Shown in pieces: positions 1-7,783 of a stretch of 64,000 nt of DNA (positions are counted from its first letter, which is position 1; every line of letters starts with the position of its first letter). The translations under genes were made by a program, and so were the position numbers. The notes beneath the pieces were generated by a model, which made no database searches, was not told the DNA's origin, and saw only the letters and a program-made list of their open reading frames with translations. This DNA comes from Streptomyces sp. LUP30 (GTDB taxonomy: Bacteria; Actinomycetota; Actinomycetes; Streptomycetales; Streptomycetaceae), in NCBI RefSeq assembly GCF_001746365.1, contig NZ_MJAJ01000023.1, positions 10,800 through 74,799 of the forward strand, written 5' to 3'.

Positions 1-84
1 ATCGCGGCCGGGGCTCCGCTGGTCTCCCTCAACGACGGCGCCGGCGCCGTCGTTGAGGGAGACCAGCGGAGCCCCGGCCGCGAT
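1..84. repeat. perfect 84-bp palindrome at the window edge
   Basis: Bases 1-42 are the exact reverse complement of bases 43-84, with no spacer and no mismatch. The centre (37-48) is GGCGCCGGCGCC, itself self-complementary. The palindrome lies inside a conserved carboxylase gene and breaks its protein after the motif NDGAGA. The arm length equals the distance to the window edge, so it may continue outside. A fold-back read or assembly artefact at a contig end is the likeliest cause; a real inverted junction is possible. Confidence 0.95.
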
Positions 85-489
85 GGCCATGTCCATGATC
101 TTGTGGATCTTGGTGGCGTGGGCCTCGCCCAGCGCGCCGCCGAAGATACGGAAGTCATGGGCGTAGACGAAGACCGTGCGGCCCTCGACCGTGCCCCAGC
201 CGGTGATGACACCGTCGGTGAACGGCCGCTTGGCCTCCAGACCGAACCCGGTCGCCCGGTGCCGGCGCAACTGCTCGACCTCCTGGAAGGATCCCGGGTC
301 CACCAGCAGCTCGATCCGCTCCCGGGCGGTCAGCTTGCCCTTGGCGTGCTGCGCCTGGGTCGCCTTCTCGCTCGGGCCGGCCAGCGCCTGGGCACGGATC
401 TCGTGCAGCTCGGCCACCCGGCCACGCGCATCCGTGGGCTCCGAGGGCTCCGCGGTCGGCTCACCCGTCGTCTCTTCCAAAACGGTCAT
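1..489 (-). CDS. pccB: acyl-CoA (propionyl/acetyl-CoA) carboxylase beta subunit, 5' part, disrupted
   Basis: This is the carboxyltransferase subunit of biotin-dependent acyl-CoA carboxylases, which makes methylmalonyl-CoA or malonyl-CoA for fatty acid and polyketide synthesis in the cytoplasm. The start is ATG at 489, with AAGG about 8 bases upstream. Diagnostic segments are HAKGKLTARERIELL (about residues 48-62), VEQLRRHRATGFGL, DGVITGWGTVEGRTVFVYA, DFRIFGGALGEAHA and SLNDGAGA. In the family NDGAGA is followed by RIQEG; here it is followed by unrelated residues because bases 1-42 repeat 43-84 in reverse. Only about 43-489 should be taken as genuine coding sequence. No stop codon is met before the window edge. 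From memory it resembles the Streptomyces AccB/PccB subunits near SCO5535. Confidence 0.85.
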   Translation of the reverse strand, partial: MTVLEETTGEPTAEPSEPTDARGRVAELHEIRAQALAGPSEKATQAQHAKGKLTARERIELLVDPGSFQEVEQLRRHRATGFGLEAKRPFTDGVITGWGTVEGRTVFVYAHDFRIFGGALGEAHATKIHKIMDMAIAAGAPLVSLNDGAGAVVEGDQRSPGRD

Positions 490-867
490 GTAGTGACCTT
501 ACGAAGCCCACCAAGGAAAGAGGGACGTCGACTCCGTACAGTCCTCGGAGCGTTTTCCTGGTACCCCTGAACAGAACCCGGTCGGCATGCAGCCGTTACG
601 ACTGCTCAGGGGGCCAGGGGGTTGTAGGGGTCGCACAAACCCCACTGCTGAGACCCGGCTCACATTTCGCGCCCCACCTGCCCTCCCCGGAGTGAACCGG
701 CAGCGCCGGACGGCGGTCGGCCGCCGCGTCCTCGGCGACCCGACGGACCCTTCGGGAATCCCCTCCCCGATTAAGTTGAAAGTTGAACGGAATGGGTCTA
801 CAGTCGGTTTCACGACCTCGTTGAAGATTAAACATCTTCGACCCCTCCCGTCCCCAAGGAGCACGCC
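490..867. other. intergenic region between pccB and yceI-like gene
   Basis: About 380 bases hold the divergent promoters of the carboxylase subunit gene (minus) and the YceI gene (plus). No convincing gene is seen. Near the YceI end the sequence becomes AT-richer (about 770-840) and contains the direct repeat TTGAA at 784-789 and just upstream, followed by the dyad listed separately. Confidence 0.6.
821..841 (+). promoter_or_regulatory. AT-rich dyad, candidate operator before the YceI gene
   Basis: TTGAAGAT and ATCTTCGA are near-perfect inverted arms around TAAAC, placed about 27 bases before the ATG at 868 and upstream of an AAGGAG ribosome binding site (856-861). Its size and AT-rich character suit a MarR- or TetR-type repressor. 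No regulator gene adjoins it here, so the binding protein is unknown. Confidence 0.4.
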
Positions 868-1479
868 ATGGGCATCTTCGGCCGCAAGACCACCGACGAG
901 ACCGCCTCCGCCGCCACCGCCGCCGCGGTGAACCCGGAGCTCGCCGCCCTGACGGGCGAGTACGCCATCGACCCGGCGCACTCGACGATCGGCTTCACCG
1001 CCCGCCACGCGATGGTCACCAACGTCAAGGGCAAGTTCACCGACTTCACCGGCTCGCTGCAGCTGGACGGCGTCGACCCGTCCCGGTCCACCGCCTCCAT
1101 CGACGTCACGATGGAGAGCATCGACACCGGGTCCGCCGACCGCGACGGCCACCTGAAGAGCGCGGACTTCTTCAAGACCGAGGAATTCCCGCTGATGACC
1201 TTCCGCTCCACCTCCGCCGAGGCGCTGGGCGGCGACGACTACCGCATCGTCGGTGAGCTGAGCATCCTCGGCGTGACCAGGCCCCTCACCATCGACCTGG
1301 AGTTCAACGGCTCCGCCAAGGACCCGTTCGGCAACGAGCGCGTGGGCTTCGAGGGCAAGGCCGAGATCCTCCGCTCGGACTGGGGCCTGACCTGGAACGC
1401 GGCCCTGGAGACGGGCGGCGTCCTGATCTCCGACAAGATCAAGCTGAACTTCGACATCTCGGCGATCAAGAACGCGTAA
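868..1479 (+). CDS. YceI family polyisoprenoid-binding-like protein
   Basis: 203 residues, start ATG with AAGGAG 7 bases upstream. The segment YAIDPAHSTIGFTARHAMVTNVKGKF (split here as IDPAHSTIGFTARHAM and VKGKFTDFTG) is the signature of the YceI lipocalin-like beta-barrel, followed by IDVTMESIDTG, the paired LKSADFF, and GELSILGVTRPLTIDLEF. YceI barrels bind isoprenoid chains, and members are linked to stress or quinone biology; the exact ligand here is unknown. There is no signal peptide, and a non-conserved 30-residue N-terminal region rich in Ala/Thr precedes the domain, so the protein is probably cytoplasmic. It is monocistronic, flanked by its own operator-like dyad and a strong terminator. 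Confidence 0.85.
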   Translation: MGIFGRKTTDETASAATAAAVNPELAALTGEYAIDPAHSTIGFTARHAMVTNVKGKFTDFTGSLQLDGVDPSRSTASIDVTMESIDTGSADRDGHLKSADFFKTEEFPLMTFRSTSAEALGGDDYRIVGELSILGVTRPLTIDLEFNGSAKDPFGNERVGFEGKAEILRSDWGLTWNAALETGGVLISDKIKLNFDISAIKNA

Positions 1480-1511
1480 CCGTGTGGTCGAATACGGCGA
1501 ATACCGGCAGA

Positions 1512-1544
1512 AAGGGGCCGGAAGCGAAGAGCTTCCGGCCCCTT
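1512..1544 (+). terminator. intrinsic-type hairpin terminator after the YceI gene
   Basis: Perfect 14-bp stem (1512-1525 with 1531-1544) and 5-base loop GAAGA, 33 bases after the stop codon. There is no long U-tract, as is usual in Streptomyces. Confidence 0.85.
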
Positions 1545-1572
1545 GGTGTGTCCTGTGTCACAGTCGCGAACC

Positions 1573-2211
1573 ATGAGCATCATGACCGGACCCCAGTACT
1601 ACCCCGGCGCCAACCGCGACCACTGGTACCAGGACGACTTCGGCGGTGACCGCATGGAGGTCAACGTCGTCGTCCTGCACACCACGGAGGGCCGCTCGCT
1701 GCCCGACTACCAGGGCGGCTCGGTCGCGCCCAACCTGACGGCCGTGCCGGACTTCGCGGCCAAGCGGCTGCGGTGGTACCAGCACTTCGGGATCGACGTC
1801 TCCTCCCGCGCGCTGGTCAACCGGCGCGGGGGCGTCGAGACGAACACGCTCAACGTCTGCCAGGTGGAGCTCGTCGGCACCTGCGATCCCGAGCTGCACA
1901 CCAAGTGGAACACCCACGACCAGGCCCACGTCTACTGGCCCAAGGCCCCGGAGTGGGCGCTGCGCGCCGTCGCCCAGTACCTGGCGTGGATGCACCTCCA
2001 CCACGACGTGCCGCTGCGCGGACCGACCCTGTGGCCCGCCTACCCCAAGTCCGCGGGGAACGGGGGCGGGCAGCGGATGAGCGGTGAGCGGTGGAACGCG
2101 TTCAAGGGCGTGTGCGGCCATATGCACGTGCCGGAGAACACCCATGGAGACCCGGGGGCGATCGACTTCGAGGCCCTGCTCGGCTTCGCCAAGTCCGCCG
2201 CGCAGGACTGA
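1573..2211 (+). CDS. putative N-acetylmuramoyl-L-alanine amidase-like (amidase_2/PGRP fold) protein
   Basis: About 212 residues from ATG at 1573; ATG 1582 or GTG 1555 are also possible, as no clear ribosome binding site separates them. The start region VNVVVLHTTEG supplies the first zinc-ligand histidine of the amidase_2 fold. GHMHVPENTHGDPGAID near the C-terminus gives the second histidine and the acidic ligand, a pattern also seen in phage endolysins and AmpD-like amidases. The long insert with TLNVCQVELVGTC contains two cysteines that could bond. No signal peptide is visible, so secretion is not evident. The function on peptidoglycan is inferred from fold motifs only. It stands alone between a terminator and the convergent sigma factor gene. 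Confidence 0.6.
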   Translation: MSIMTGPQYYPGANRDHWYQDDFGGDRMEVNVVVLHTTEGRSLPDYQGGSVAPNLTAVPDFAAKRLRWYQHFGIDVSSRALVNRRGGVETNTLNVCQVELVGTCDPELHTKWNTHDQAHVYWPKAPEWALRAVAQYLAWMHLHHDVPLRGPTLWPAYPKSAGNGGGQRMSGERWNAFKGVCGHMHVPENTHGDPGAIDFEALLGFAKSAAQD

Positions 2212-2275
2212 CGGCGCCCGGGCGGCGGCCGCGGCAGCGGGCGCCCGGACCGGGGGACGATCCGAGCGCGACCCG

Positions 2276-3433
2276 TCAGGGACGTCGGCGGGAGTTGAGC
2301 CGGGCGGCCTGGCGCGTCAGATGGTCGCGCTCGGCTAGGTCGGGCGCCTTGCGGGCCGCCTCGGCGTACAACCGTGCCGCCGTCGCCGGGTCGCCGTCGC
2401 GCTCGTGGAGGTACGCCGCGACCGCGGTGTGGCGGGGCAGCGAGTCGTCCAGCGCCGCGAGCGCCGCCAGACCGGCGCGCGGGCCGTCGGCCTCGCCGAC
2501 GGCGACCGCGCGGTTCAGCCGGACGACCGGACTGTCGGTCAGGGCCACGAGCTCGTCGTACCACTCGACGATCTGCACCCAGTCGGTCTCCTGCGCGGTG
2601 GGCGCGTCGGCGTGGAGGGCCGCGACGGCGGCCTGGGCCTGGAACTCGCCCAGCCGGTCGCGGGCGAGGGCCGCCTGGAGGATCGTCACGCCCTCCGCGA
2701 TCGCCGTGGTGTCCCACCGGCCGCGGTCCTGCTCGGCGAGCGGGACCAGGCTGCCGTCGGGCGCGGTCCGGGCGGCGCGCCGTGCGTGGTGGAGCAGCAT
2801 GAGGGCGAGCAGCCCCGCCGCCTCCGGGTGGTCGACGGCGGCCGAGAGCCGGCGGGTGAGCCGGATGGCCTCGGCGGCGAGGTCGACGTCGCCGGAGTAG
2901 CCCTCGTTGAACACCAGGTACAGGACGCGCAGCACGGTGGCGACGTCGCCGGGCTGGTCGAATCGCACGTCGGAGACGGTGCGCTTGGCCCGGCTGATGC
3001 GTTGCGCCATGGTCGCCTCGGGGACCAGGTACGCCTGGGCGATCTGCCGGGTGGTGAGCCCGCCGACGGCGCGCAGGGTGAGCGCGACGGCCGACGCCGG
3101 CGTCAGCGACGGGTGGGCGCACAGGAAGTAGAGCTGGAGGGTGTCGTCCCCGGCGGGCGCGGCCCCGGGCTCGGGTTCCGCGTCGAGGCGGTCCTCGCGG
3201 CGGCGGCGGGCGGCGTCCGCCCGGGTCGCGTCCAGGAACTTGCGCCACGCGACGGTGATCAGCCAGCCCTTCGCGTCGCGCGGGGGGTCGGCCGGCCAGA
3301 CGCGCACCGCCTCGACGAGCGCGTCCTGGACGGCGTCCTCGGCCGCCGCGAAGTCGGCTCCGCGGCGGACGAGGACGGTGATCACGCTCGGTGTGAGGCT
3401 GCGGAGCAGGGCCTCGTCCATCGTCGAGGTCAC
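2276..3433 (-). CDS. ECF42-type RNA polymerase sigma factor with C-terminal TPR-like extension
   Basis: About 385 residues. Sigma region 2 (about residues 15-85) contains DFAAAEDAVQDALVEA and GWLITVAWRKFLD. Region 4 (about 115-170) contains LTTRQIAQAYLVPEATMAQRISRAK. A 200-residue C-terminal helical extension (DUF6596-like), with FNEGYSG and LNRAVAV, marks the ECF42 group, in which the extension takes part in activity and no classical anti-sigma factor is found. The start is taken as GTG at 3433, whose GTGA overlaps the stop of the upstream DGPF gene; ATG 3421 is the alternative. The overlap suggests translational coupling and a common role, as known for this family. The signal that activates it is not shown by the sequence. 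Confidence 0.85.
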   Translation of the reverse strand: MTSTMDEALLRSLTPSVITVLVRRGADFAAAEDAVQDALVEAVRVWPADPPRDAKGWLITVAWRKFLDATRADAARRRREDRLDAEPEPGAAPAGDDTLQLYFLCAHPSLTPASAVALTLRAVGGLTTRQIAQAYLVPEATMAQRISRAKRTVSDVRFDQPGDVATVLRVLYLVFNEGYSGDVDLAAEAIRLTRRLSAAVDHPEAAGLLALMLLHHARRAARTAPDGSLVPLAEQDRGRWDTTAIAEGVTILQAALARDRLGEFQAQAAVAALHADAPTAQETDWVQIVEWYDELVALTDSPVVRLNRAVAVGEADGPRAGLAALAALDDSLPRHTAVAAYLHERDGDPATAARLYAEAARKAPDLAERDHLTRQAARLNSRRRP

Positions 3434-3837
3434 TCCGCGATGGTGCCGTGCTCGCCCAGGAACGGGCGCAGCTCGAGCCACTCGTGGATCGGCTTCCCGC
3501 CGGCCCCCGGGGCCGCCGACAGTTCGCCGGCCAGTTCGAGGGCTCGTTCGTGGCTGTCGACGTCGATGATCATCCAGCCGGCGATGAGGTCCTTGGTCTC
3601 GGCGAAGGGGCCGTCGGTGACGGGCGGGCGGCCCTCGCCGTCGTAGCGCACGAACGTGCCCTCGGGGGCGAGCGCCTGGCTGTCGACGAACTCGCCGGTG
3701 CTTTCGAGGCGGGCCGCGAAGTCGTTCATGTACCGCACGTGGGCCGAGATCTCCTCCGGCGTCCACTGCTCCATCGGCACGTCGTTCTCCGGAGCCGGCG
3801 CGCCGCGGTAGTGCTTGAGCAGCAGGTACTTGGCCAT
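3430..3837 (-). CDS. YCII-related DGPF-domain protein, partner of the ECF42 sigma factor
   Basis: 135 residues, ATG at 3837 with GAGGAG about 7 bases upstream. It begins MAKYLLLKHYRG and carries the DGPF motif in VTDGPFAETKDLIAGWMII, followed by HEWLELRPF. The YCII/DGPF fold is a small ferredoxin-like barrel. DGPF genes lie next to ECF42 sigma factors so often that the family takes its context name from them, but the biochemical role is unresolved. Here it is the first gene of a two-gene operon and overlaps the sigma factor by four bases. Confidence 0.85.
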   Translation of the reverse strand: MAKYLLLKHYRGAPAPENDVPMEQWTPEEISAHVRYMNDFAARLESTGEFVDSQALAPEGTFVRYDGEGRPPVTDGPFAETKDLIAGWMIIDVDSHERALELAGELSAAPGAGGKPIHEWLELRPFLGEHGTIAE

Positions 3838-3963
3838 CGTGGTTCTCCTCGGTGCTGGTACGACCCATTGTGGCCGCGCTCGCCCCGGGGACGGAGCCGG
3901 ACGCGGGTTCTCGACATCCCCGCCCTGCTTCTCGCGGTCTTCTTCTCCGGCGAACCCGGGTGA

Positions 3964-4304
3964 GCCGTCCTCACGGCATTCAGGAGATGCGCCGTCATCG
4001 GCGCGGCCGCGCCGGCGATCGCCGGGCTCCAGCACGTGTCCGCCGCACAGGCCGCCCCCCTCGCCCGTGGTCGGCGGGACCCGCGCCGCAGAGCGACGAG
4101 ATCTGCGCCGGGTGCGCGGCCGGGGGCACCGACGCCTGCCAGGGCGATCCGGGCGGCCCGATGGTCCGCCCGGACGACGCCAACGCCTGGATCCAGGTCG
4201 GCGTCGTGAGCCGGGGCATCGGCTGCGCCCGGGCCGACGCCCCCGGCGTCTGCTCCGAGGTGTCCGCCTTCGCCTCCGCGATCGCCTCGGCGGCCGCCTC
4301 GCTC
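3964..4304 (+). pseudogene. decayed trypsin-like serine protease (SprT-type)
   Basis: Pieces of a secreted Streptomyces trypsin are spread over three frames. Frame from 3964: a signal-peptide-like stretch with RR, AVIGAAAPAIAGL and AAQAAP. Frame from 4067: VVGGTRAAE, the mature N-terminus of the family. Frame from 4095: DEICAG, TDACQGDPGGPM, WIQVGVVS, GCAR and FASAIASAAASL, the C-terminal subdomain. About 140-145 central residues, with the catalytic His and Asp, are missing. The catalytic Ser in GDSGGP is Pro (CCG at 4149-4151, one transition from TCG). The natural stop codon is lost. These are at least two frame changes, an internal deletion and an active-site loss, so no active protease can be made. 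The neighbouring genes on both sides point the other way. Confidence 0.85.
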
Positions 4305-4440
4305 CGACCGGACGACGGCCCGGCGGGCCATGCCCTTCTTCCGGTCGGATCTTCCACCAGTAGCCCCCCGCGGGGTTCTTGGGACCGTCGCGCGGCACTC
4401 CGCGACGCCGGGCCCGTACCCGTCCCCGTGCCCGCCCGGG

Positions 4441-5817
4441 TCAGAATCCTCCGCCGAAGTCACCGCCGCCCCCGCCGCCGCCGAAGTCCCCGCCTCCCCC
4501 GTCGCCGAAGCCGCCCCCGAAGTCCCCGGGGTCGAAGTCCGCGCCGGAGACGTCGCCGCCGTCGTAGCCGCCGAAGTCGCCGTAGCCGGTGCCGTAGTCG
4601 GCCGCGTAGGAGGGGGCCGCCATCATCGAGCCGAGCATCGTGCCGACGAGGAGGCCGGGCAGGATGCCGCCGCCGAAGTAGCCGCCCGCCCAGGGACCGT
4701 AGGCGGGACCGGCCTCCCAGTACGGGCGGCGGCCGTAGTCGCTGTCGACCTCGCGGATCACGGGGTCGCGGCCGTCGGCCAGACGGGTCGCGTCCGCCGC
4801 GCAGACCGGGACCTCGCGGGTGGCTCCGCCGGGCGGCGTCCAGGTGGCGTCGCCGACCGAAGGGCCGTGGCGCGGATCGAAGAAGCAGGGTGGCCGGCGC
4901 TCGGGCAGCGGCCCTCCCGCCCGGCGGGCCGCGAGGGACGCCAACGAGAAACGGCCGCCCTCCAGCGCCTCGGTGACGGCCCGGACGTCCTCCGGCCGGG
5001 CCGCCGCCGCCATGGCCGTCTTCGCCTGCTCGTAGGCGTCCAGAGCGCGTTCGTAGTCGGCGCGCATGGCGTCGTCGGCGCCCGCCTCGGCCGGATGGAA
5101 GTCGAGACGGTCGAGTTCCTCGCCGAAGGCCGTGATGTCCTCGTCCACGACGACCCGCAGCCGGTCGAGCGCGGCCCGCTGCTCCTCGGCCCGGCGCCGG
5201 CGGCCCCGCCGCACCAGGGTGTACGCCCCGACCCCACCGGCCCCCAGCACCACGACCGCGGCGATCAGCGCGGAGGTCGAGATCATCCTGCCGCCGTTCG
5301 GGGAGCCCCAGCTCGCGGGCGCGGAGCCGCCCATGTGGGTCAGGGCGCGGTCGGTGAAGTCGGTCAGCTGGGTTCGGGCGTCGCTCTCGCCGCCGACGCT
5401 GCCCACCAGGTTGCGCACGGCCGTCCGCGACAGGACGGACGAGTCGGCGCGGGCGTCGAAGCGGTCGCCCAGACGGATCGCGTACAGACCGGTGACCCCG
5501 GTGGCGGTGCGCAGGTCGCTGAAAAGGTCTGCTGTGGGGTAGTCGGCCGGCAGGACGGCGATGAACAGGGGTTTGTCGGCGTCCTCGATCTGCTGCTCCA
5601 GGGCGCGCCGGTCCGCCCCGGACAGCTGCGCGGCCGCCCGGGGGTCGACGTAGACCGGGCTGTGGCGGAGCGAGTCGGCGATCGTCGAGACGCCGGTGGC
5701 GGCAGACGCCCGCGGGGCCGCCGCCCACACGGTCCACACCGTGAGGGCGACGAGCACCAGCGCGAGCAGCGGTCCGGTGAGGCCTCGGGCCCGACGGGCC
5801 GAGAGCACGACCTTCAT
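4441..5817 (-). CDS. membrane protein of unknown function with glycine-rich tail
   Basis: 458 residues, ATG at 5817. An N-terminal hydrophobic segment (about residues 13-40, ending in ASA) may be a signal peptide or anchor. An extracytoplasmic region follows (about 40-165, with LFIAVLPADYP, resembling the TPM-type domain), then a single membrane span (about 175-198, STSALIAAVVVLGAGGVGAYTLV), a basic stop-transfer and a cytoplasmic helical region rich in Glu, Arg and Ala (about 205-290). The C-terminus is a low-complexity tail of DFGGG-like repeats after residue 400. Such architecture is common in Streptomyces. The function is not recognised; a role at the cell envelope is an inference from topology only. 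Confidence 0.75.
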   Translation of the reverse strand: MKVVLSARRARGLTGPLLALVLVALTVWTVWAAAPRASAATGVSTIADSLRHSPVYVDPRAAAQLSGADRRALEQQIEDADKPLFIAVLPADYPTADLFSDLRTATGVTGLYAIRLGDRFDARADSSVLSRTAVRNLVGSVGGESDARTQLTDFTDRALTHMGGSAPASWGSPNGGRMISTSALIAAVVVLGAGGVGAYTLVRRGRRRRAEEQRAALDRLRVVVDEDITAFGEELDRLDFHPAEAGADDAMRADYERALDAYEQAKTAMAAAARPEDVRAVTEALEGGRFSLASLAARRAGGPLPERRPPCFFDPRHGPSVGDATWTPPGGATREVPVCAADATRLADGRDPVIREVDSDYGRRPYWEAGPAYGPWAGGYFGGGILPGLLVGTMLGSMMAAPSYAADYGTGYGDFGGYDGGDVSGADFDPGDFGGGFGDGGGGDFGGGGGGGDFGGGF

Positions 5818-5871
5818 ACCTCGAAGCTACCCGAACCCCTCACAGAGCGGACATCCGGCGCCTCTCGGGCA

Positions 5872-7476
5872 TCACTCAGCCGGGTCCACGCCCGCCCGCA
5901 GCAGTCCGTACGTGTACGCGTCCTCCAGCGCCTGCCAGGAGGCGGCGATGACGTTCTCCGCCACGCCCACCGTGGACCACTCCCCCGTGCCGTCGGTCGT
6001 GGAGATCAGGACGCGGGTGGTGGACTGGGTGCCGTGGACGCCCTCCAGGATGCGGACCTTGTAGTCGACCAGGTCGAGCTTGGCCAGCTGGGGGTAGATC
6101 TTCTCCAGGGCCACCCGCAGGGCGCGGTCCAGGGCGTTGACCGGGCCGTTGCCCTCGGCGGTCGCGACGATGCGCTCGGCCTTGGCCCAGAGCTTCACGG
6201 TGGCCTCATTGGCGTGGGTGCCGTCGGGACGGTCCTCGACGATGGCGCGCCAGGACTCGACGTCGAAGTACTTCAGCGCCTTGCCCTCGACCTCGGCGCG
6301 CAGCAGGAGTTCGAAGGAGGCGTCGGCCGCCTCGTACGTGTAGCCCCGGAGCTCGCGCTCCTTGACCCGCTCCACGACCCGGCCGACCAGTTCGCGGTCG
6401 CCGCCCAGGTCGACGCCGAGCTCCTTGCCCTTGAGCTCGATGGAGGCACGGCCGGCCATGTCGGAGACCAGCATCCGCATCGTGTTGCCGACCTGCTCGG
6501 GGTCGATGTGCTGGTAGAGGTCGGGGTCGACCTTGATGGCCGAGGCGTGCAGCCCGGCCTTGTGGGCGAACGCCGAGACGCCCACGTAGGGCTGGTGCGT
6601 GGACGGCGTGAGGTTGACGACCTCGGCGATGGCGTGCGAGATGCGGGTCATCTCCCGGAGCCGGCCCTCGGGCAGCACCTTCTTGCCGTACTTCAGCTCC
6701 AGGGCCGCGACGACGGGGAACAGGTTCGCGTTGCCGACGCGTTCGCCGTAGCCGTTCGCGGTGCACTGCACGTGGGTGGCGCCCGCGTCCACCGCGGCGA
6801 GGGTGTTGGCCACGGCGCAGCCGGTGTCGTCCTGGGCGTGGATGCCGAGCCGGGCGCCCGTGTCGGCGAGCACCGTCGAGACCACGGCCTGGACCTGCGC
6901 GGGGAGCATTCCGCCGTTGGTGTCGCACAGGATGACCACGTCCGCCCCGGCCTCGGCGGCGGCCCGGACGACAGCCTTCGCGTACTCGGGGTTGGCCCGG
7001 TATCCGTCGAAGAAGTGCTCGCAGTCGACGAAGACGCGGCGGCCCTGGCCCTTCAGGAAGGAGACCGTGTCGCTCACCATGGCCAGGTTCTCGTCCAGGG
7101 TGGTGCGCAGGGCCAGCTCGACGTGCCGGTCGTGGGACTTCGCGACCAGGGTGATCACCCCGGCTCCCGACTCCAGCAGTGCCCTGACCTGCGGGTCCTC
7201 CGCGGCCTTCGCACCTGCCCGACGGGTCGCGCCGAAGGCGACCAGCTGGGCGTGCCGGAAGTCGATCTCCTCCTGCGCGCGGACGAAGAACTCGGTGTCG
7301 CGCGGGTTGGCGCCGGGCCAGCCGCCCTCGATGAAGCCCACTCCGAAGTCGTCCAGGTGCCGGGCGATGGCCAGCTTGTCGGCGACGGTGAGGTTGATGC
7401 CCTCACGCTGCGCGCCGTCGCGCAGGGTGGTGTCGAAGACGTGGAAGGAATCGTCGAGTTCGCTGGGTGCGGTCAT
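5872..7476 (-). CDS. cimA: citramalate synthase
   Basis: 534 residues. CimA condenses pyruvate with acetyl-CoA to (R)-citramalate, the first step of the threonine-independent route to 2-ketobutyrate and isoleucine. The start ATG at 7476 gives VFDTTLRDGAQREGINL, the HMGL-like TIM barrel active-site signature, followed by GWPGANPRD, ILCDTNGG and GIHAQDDTGCAVANTLAA, VQCTANGYGERVGNANLF (metal-binding histidine region), and a C-terminal LeuA-type allosteric domain (about residues 410-530). The spacing of domains and the GWPGANP segment fit the CimA/TIGR00977 type rather than LeuA or homocitrate synthase. It has a long untranslated leader with a terminator-like hairpin and a candidate leader peptide, so it is probably controlled by branched-chain amino acid supply. 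Other isoleucine/leucine genes lie within 20 kb. Confidence 0.88.
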   Translation of the reverse strand: MTAPSELDDSFHVFDTTLRDGAQREGINLTVADKLAIARHLDDFGVGFIEGGWPGANPRDTEFFVRAQEEIDFRHAQLVAFGATRRAGAKAAEDPQVRALLESGAGVITLVAKSHDRHVELALRTTLDENLAMVSDTVSFLKGQGRRVFVDCEHFFDGYRANPEYAKAVVRAAAEAGADVVILCDTNGGMLPAQVQAVVSTVLADTGARLGIHAQDDTGCAVANTLAAVDAGATHVQCTANGYGERVGNANLFPVVAALELKYGKKVLPEGRLREMTRISHAIAEVVNLTPSTHQPYVGVSAFAHKAGLHASAIKVDPDLYQHIDPEQVGNTMRMLVSDMAGRASIELKGKELGVDLGGDRELVGRVVERVKERELRGYTYEAADASFELLLRAEVEGKALKYFDVESWRAIVEDRPDGTHANEATVKLWAKAERIVATAEGNGPVNALDRALRVALEKIYPQLAKLDLVDYKVRILEGVHGTQSTTRVLISTTDGTGEWSTVGVAENVIAASWQALEDAYTYGLLRAGVDPAE

Positions 7477-7587
7477 GGTCTGAAGGCTCCTGTGTCGGAT
7501 CTCGGTCGTTACCGGAATGACCGGCTCCACCGTCCCCCCATGGTCCCTCGCGCTCTCGCCTCCGGCTGTGGGTGGGCCAGAAAAGCG

Positions 7588-7612
7588 AAAAACCCCTCGC
7601 GGGTGCGAGAGG
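7588..7612 (-). terminator. attenuator-like terminator in the cimA leader
   Basis: On the minus strand an 8-bp stem (7612-7605 with 7600-7593, one G-U pair) closes a 4-base loop ACCC and is followed by five T residues (7592-7588). U-tracts are rare after Streptomyces terminators, and here only the ilvB attenuator shares the trait. It lies about 115 bases before the cimA start. It could instead end transcripts of the upstream tetR gene. Confidence 0.7.
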
Positions 7613-7667
7613 TCTGCGCGCGGGTCGAGGACGACGATGGCCGCTCGTACCTGGTCGTACGGAGCGG

Positions 7668-7703
7668 TCACTGCGGACCGGCGCGCCTGCTGCCAATAAT
7701 CAT
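7668..7703 (-). CDS. candidate leader peptide for cimA attenuation
   Basis: An 11-codon reading frame reads MIIGSRRAGPQ with two consecutive ATT isoleucine codons, which are rare in this GC-rich genome. Its stop lies about 55 bases before the terminator hairpin, almost the same distance as in the ilvB leader of this window. An upstream in-frame GTG (MLSFAMII...) is an alternative start. No good ribosome binding site is visible, and the ATTATT could also be part of a -10 element, so the call is tentative. Confidence 0.45.
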   Translation of the reverse strand: MIIGSRRAGPQ

Positions 7704-7783
7704 GGCGAACGAGAGCACGGCGGCAGTCTGGCACAGACCGTCCTCGCGCTCACCGGGTGTCTCAGGATGCGAGCAGTGCGTTC

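Noticed and set aside
1..84. Terminal palindrome as a telomere or transcription terminator
   Set aside because: It lies in the middle of a conserved carboxylase coding sequence; Streptomyces telomeres have several short palindromes in non-coding DNA.
7476..7734. N-terminal extension of cimA upstream of ATG 7476
   Set aside because: The frame is open but crosses the terminator-like hairpin and is not part of the CimA fold; homologous starts lie near the VFDTTLRDG motif.
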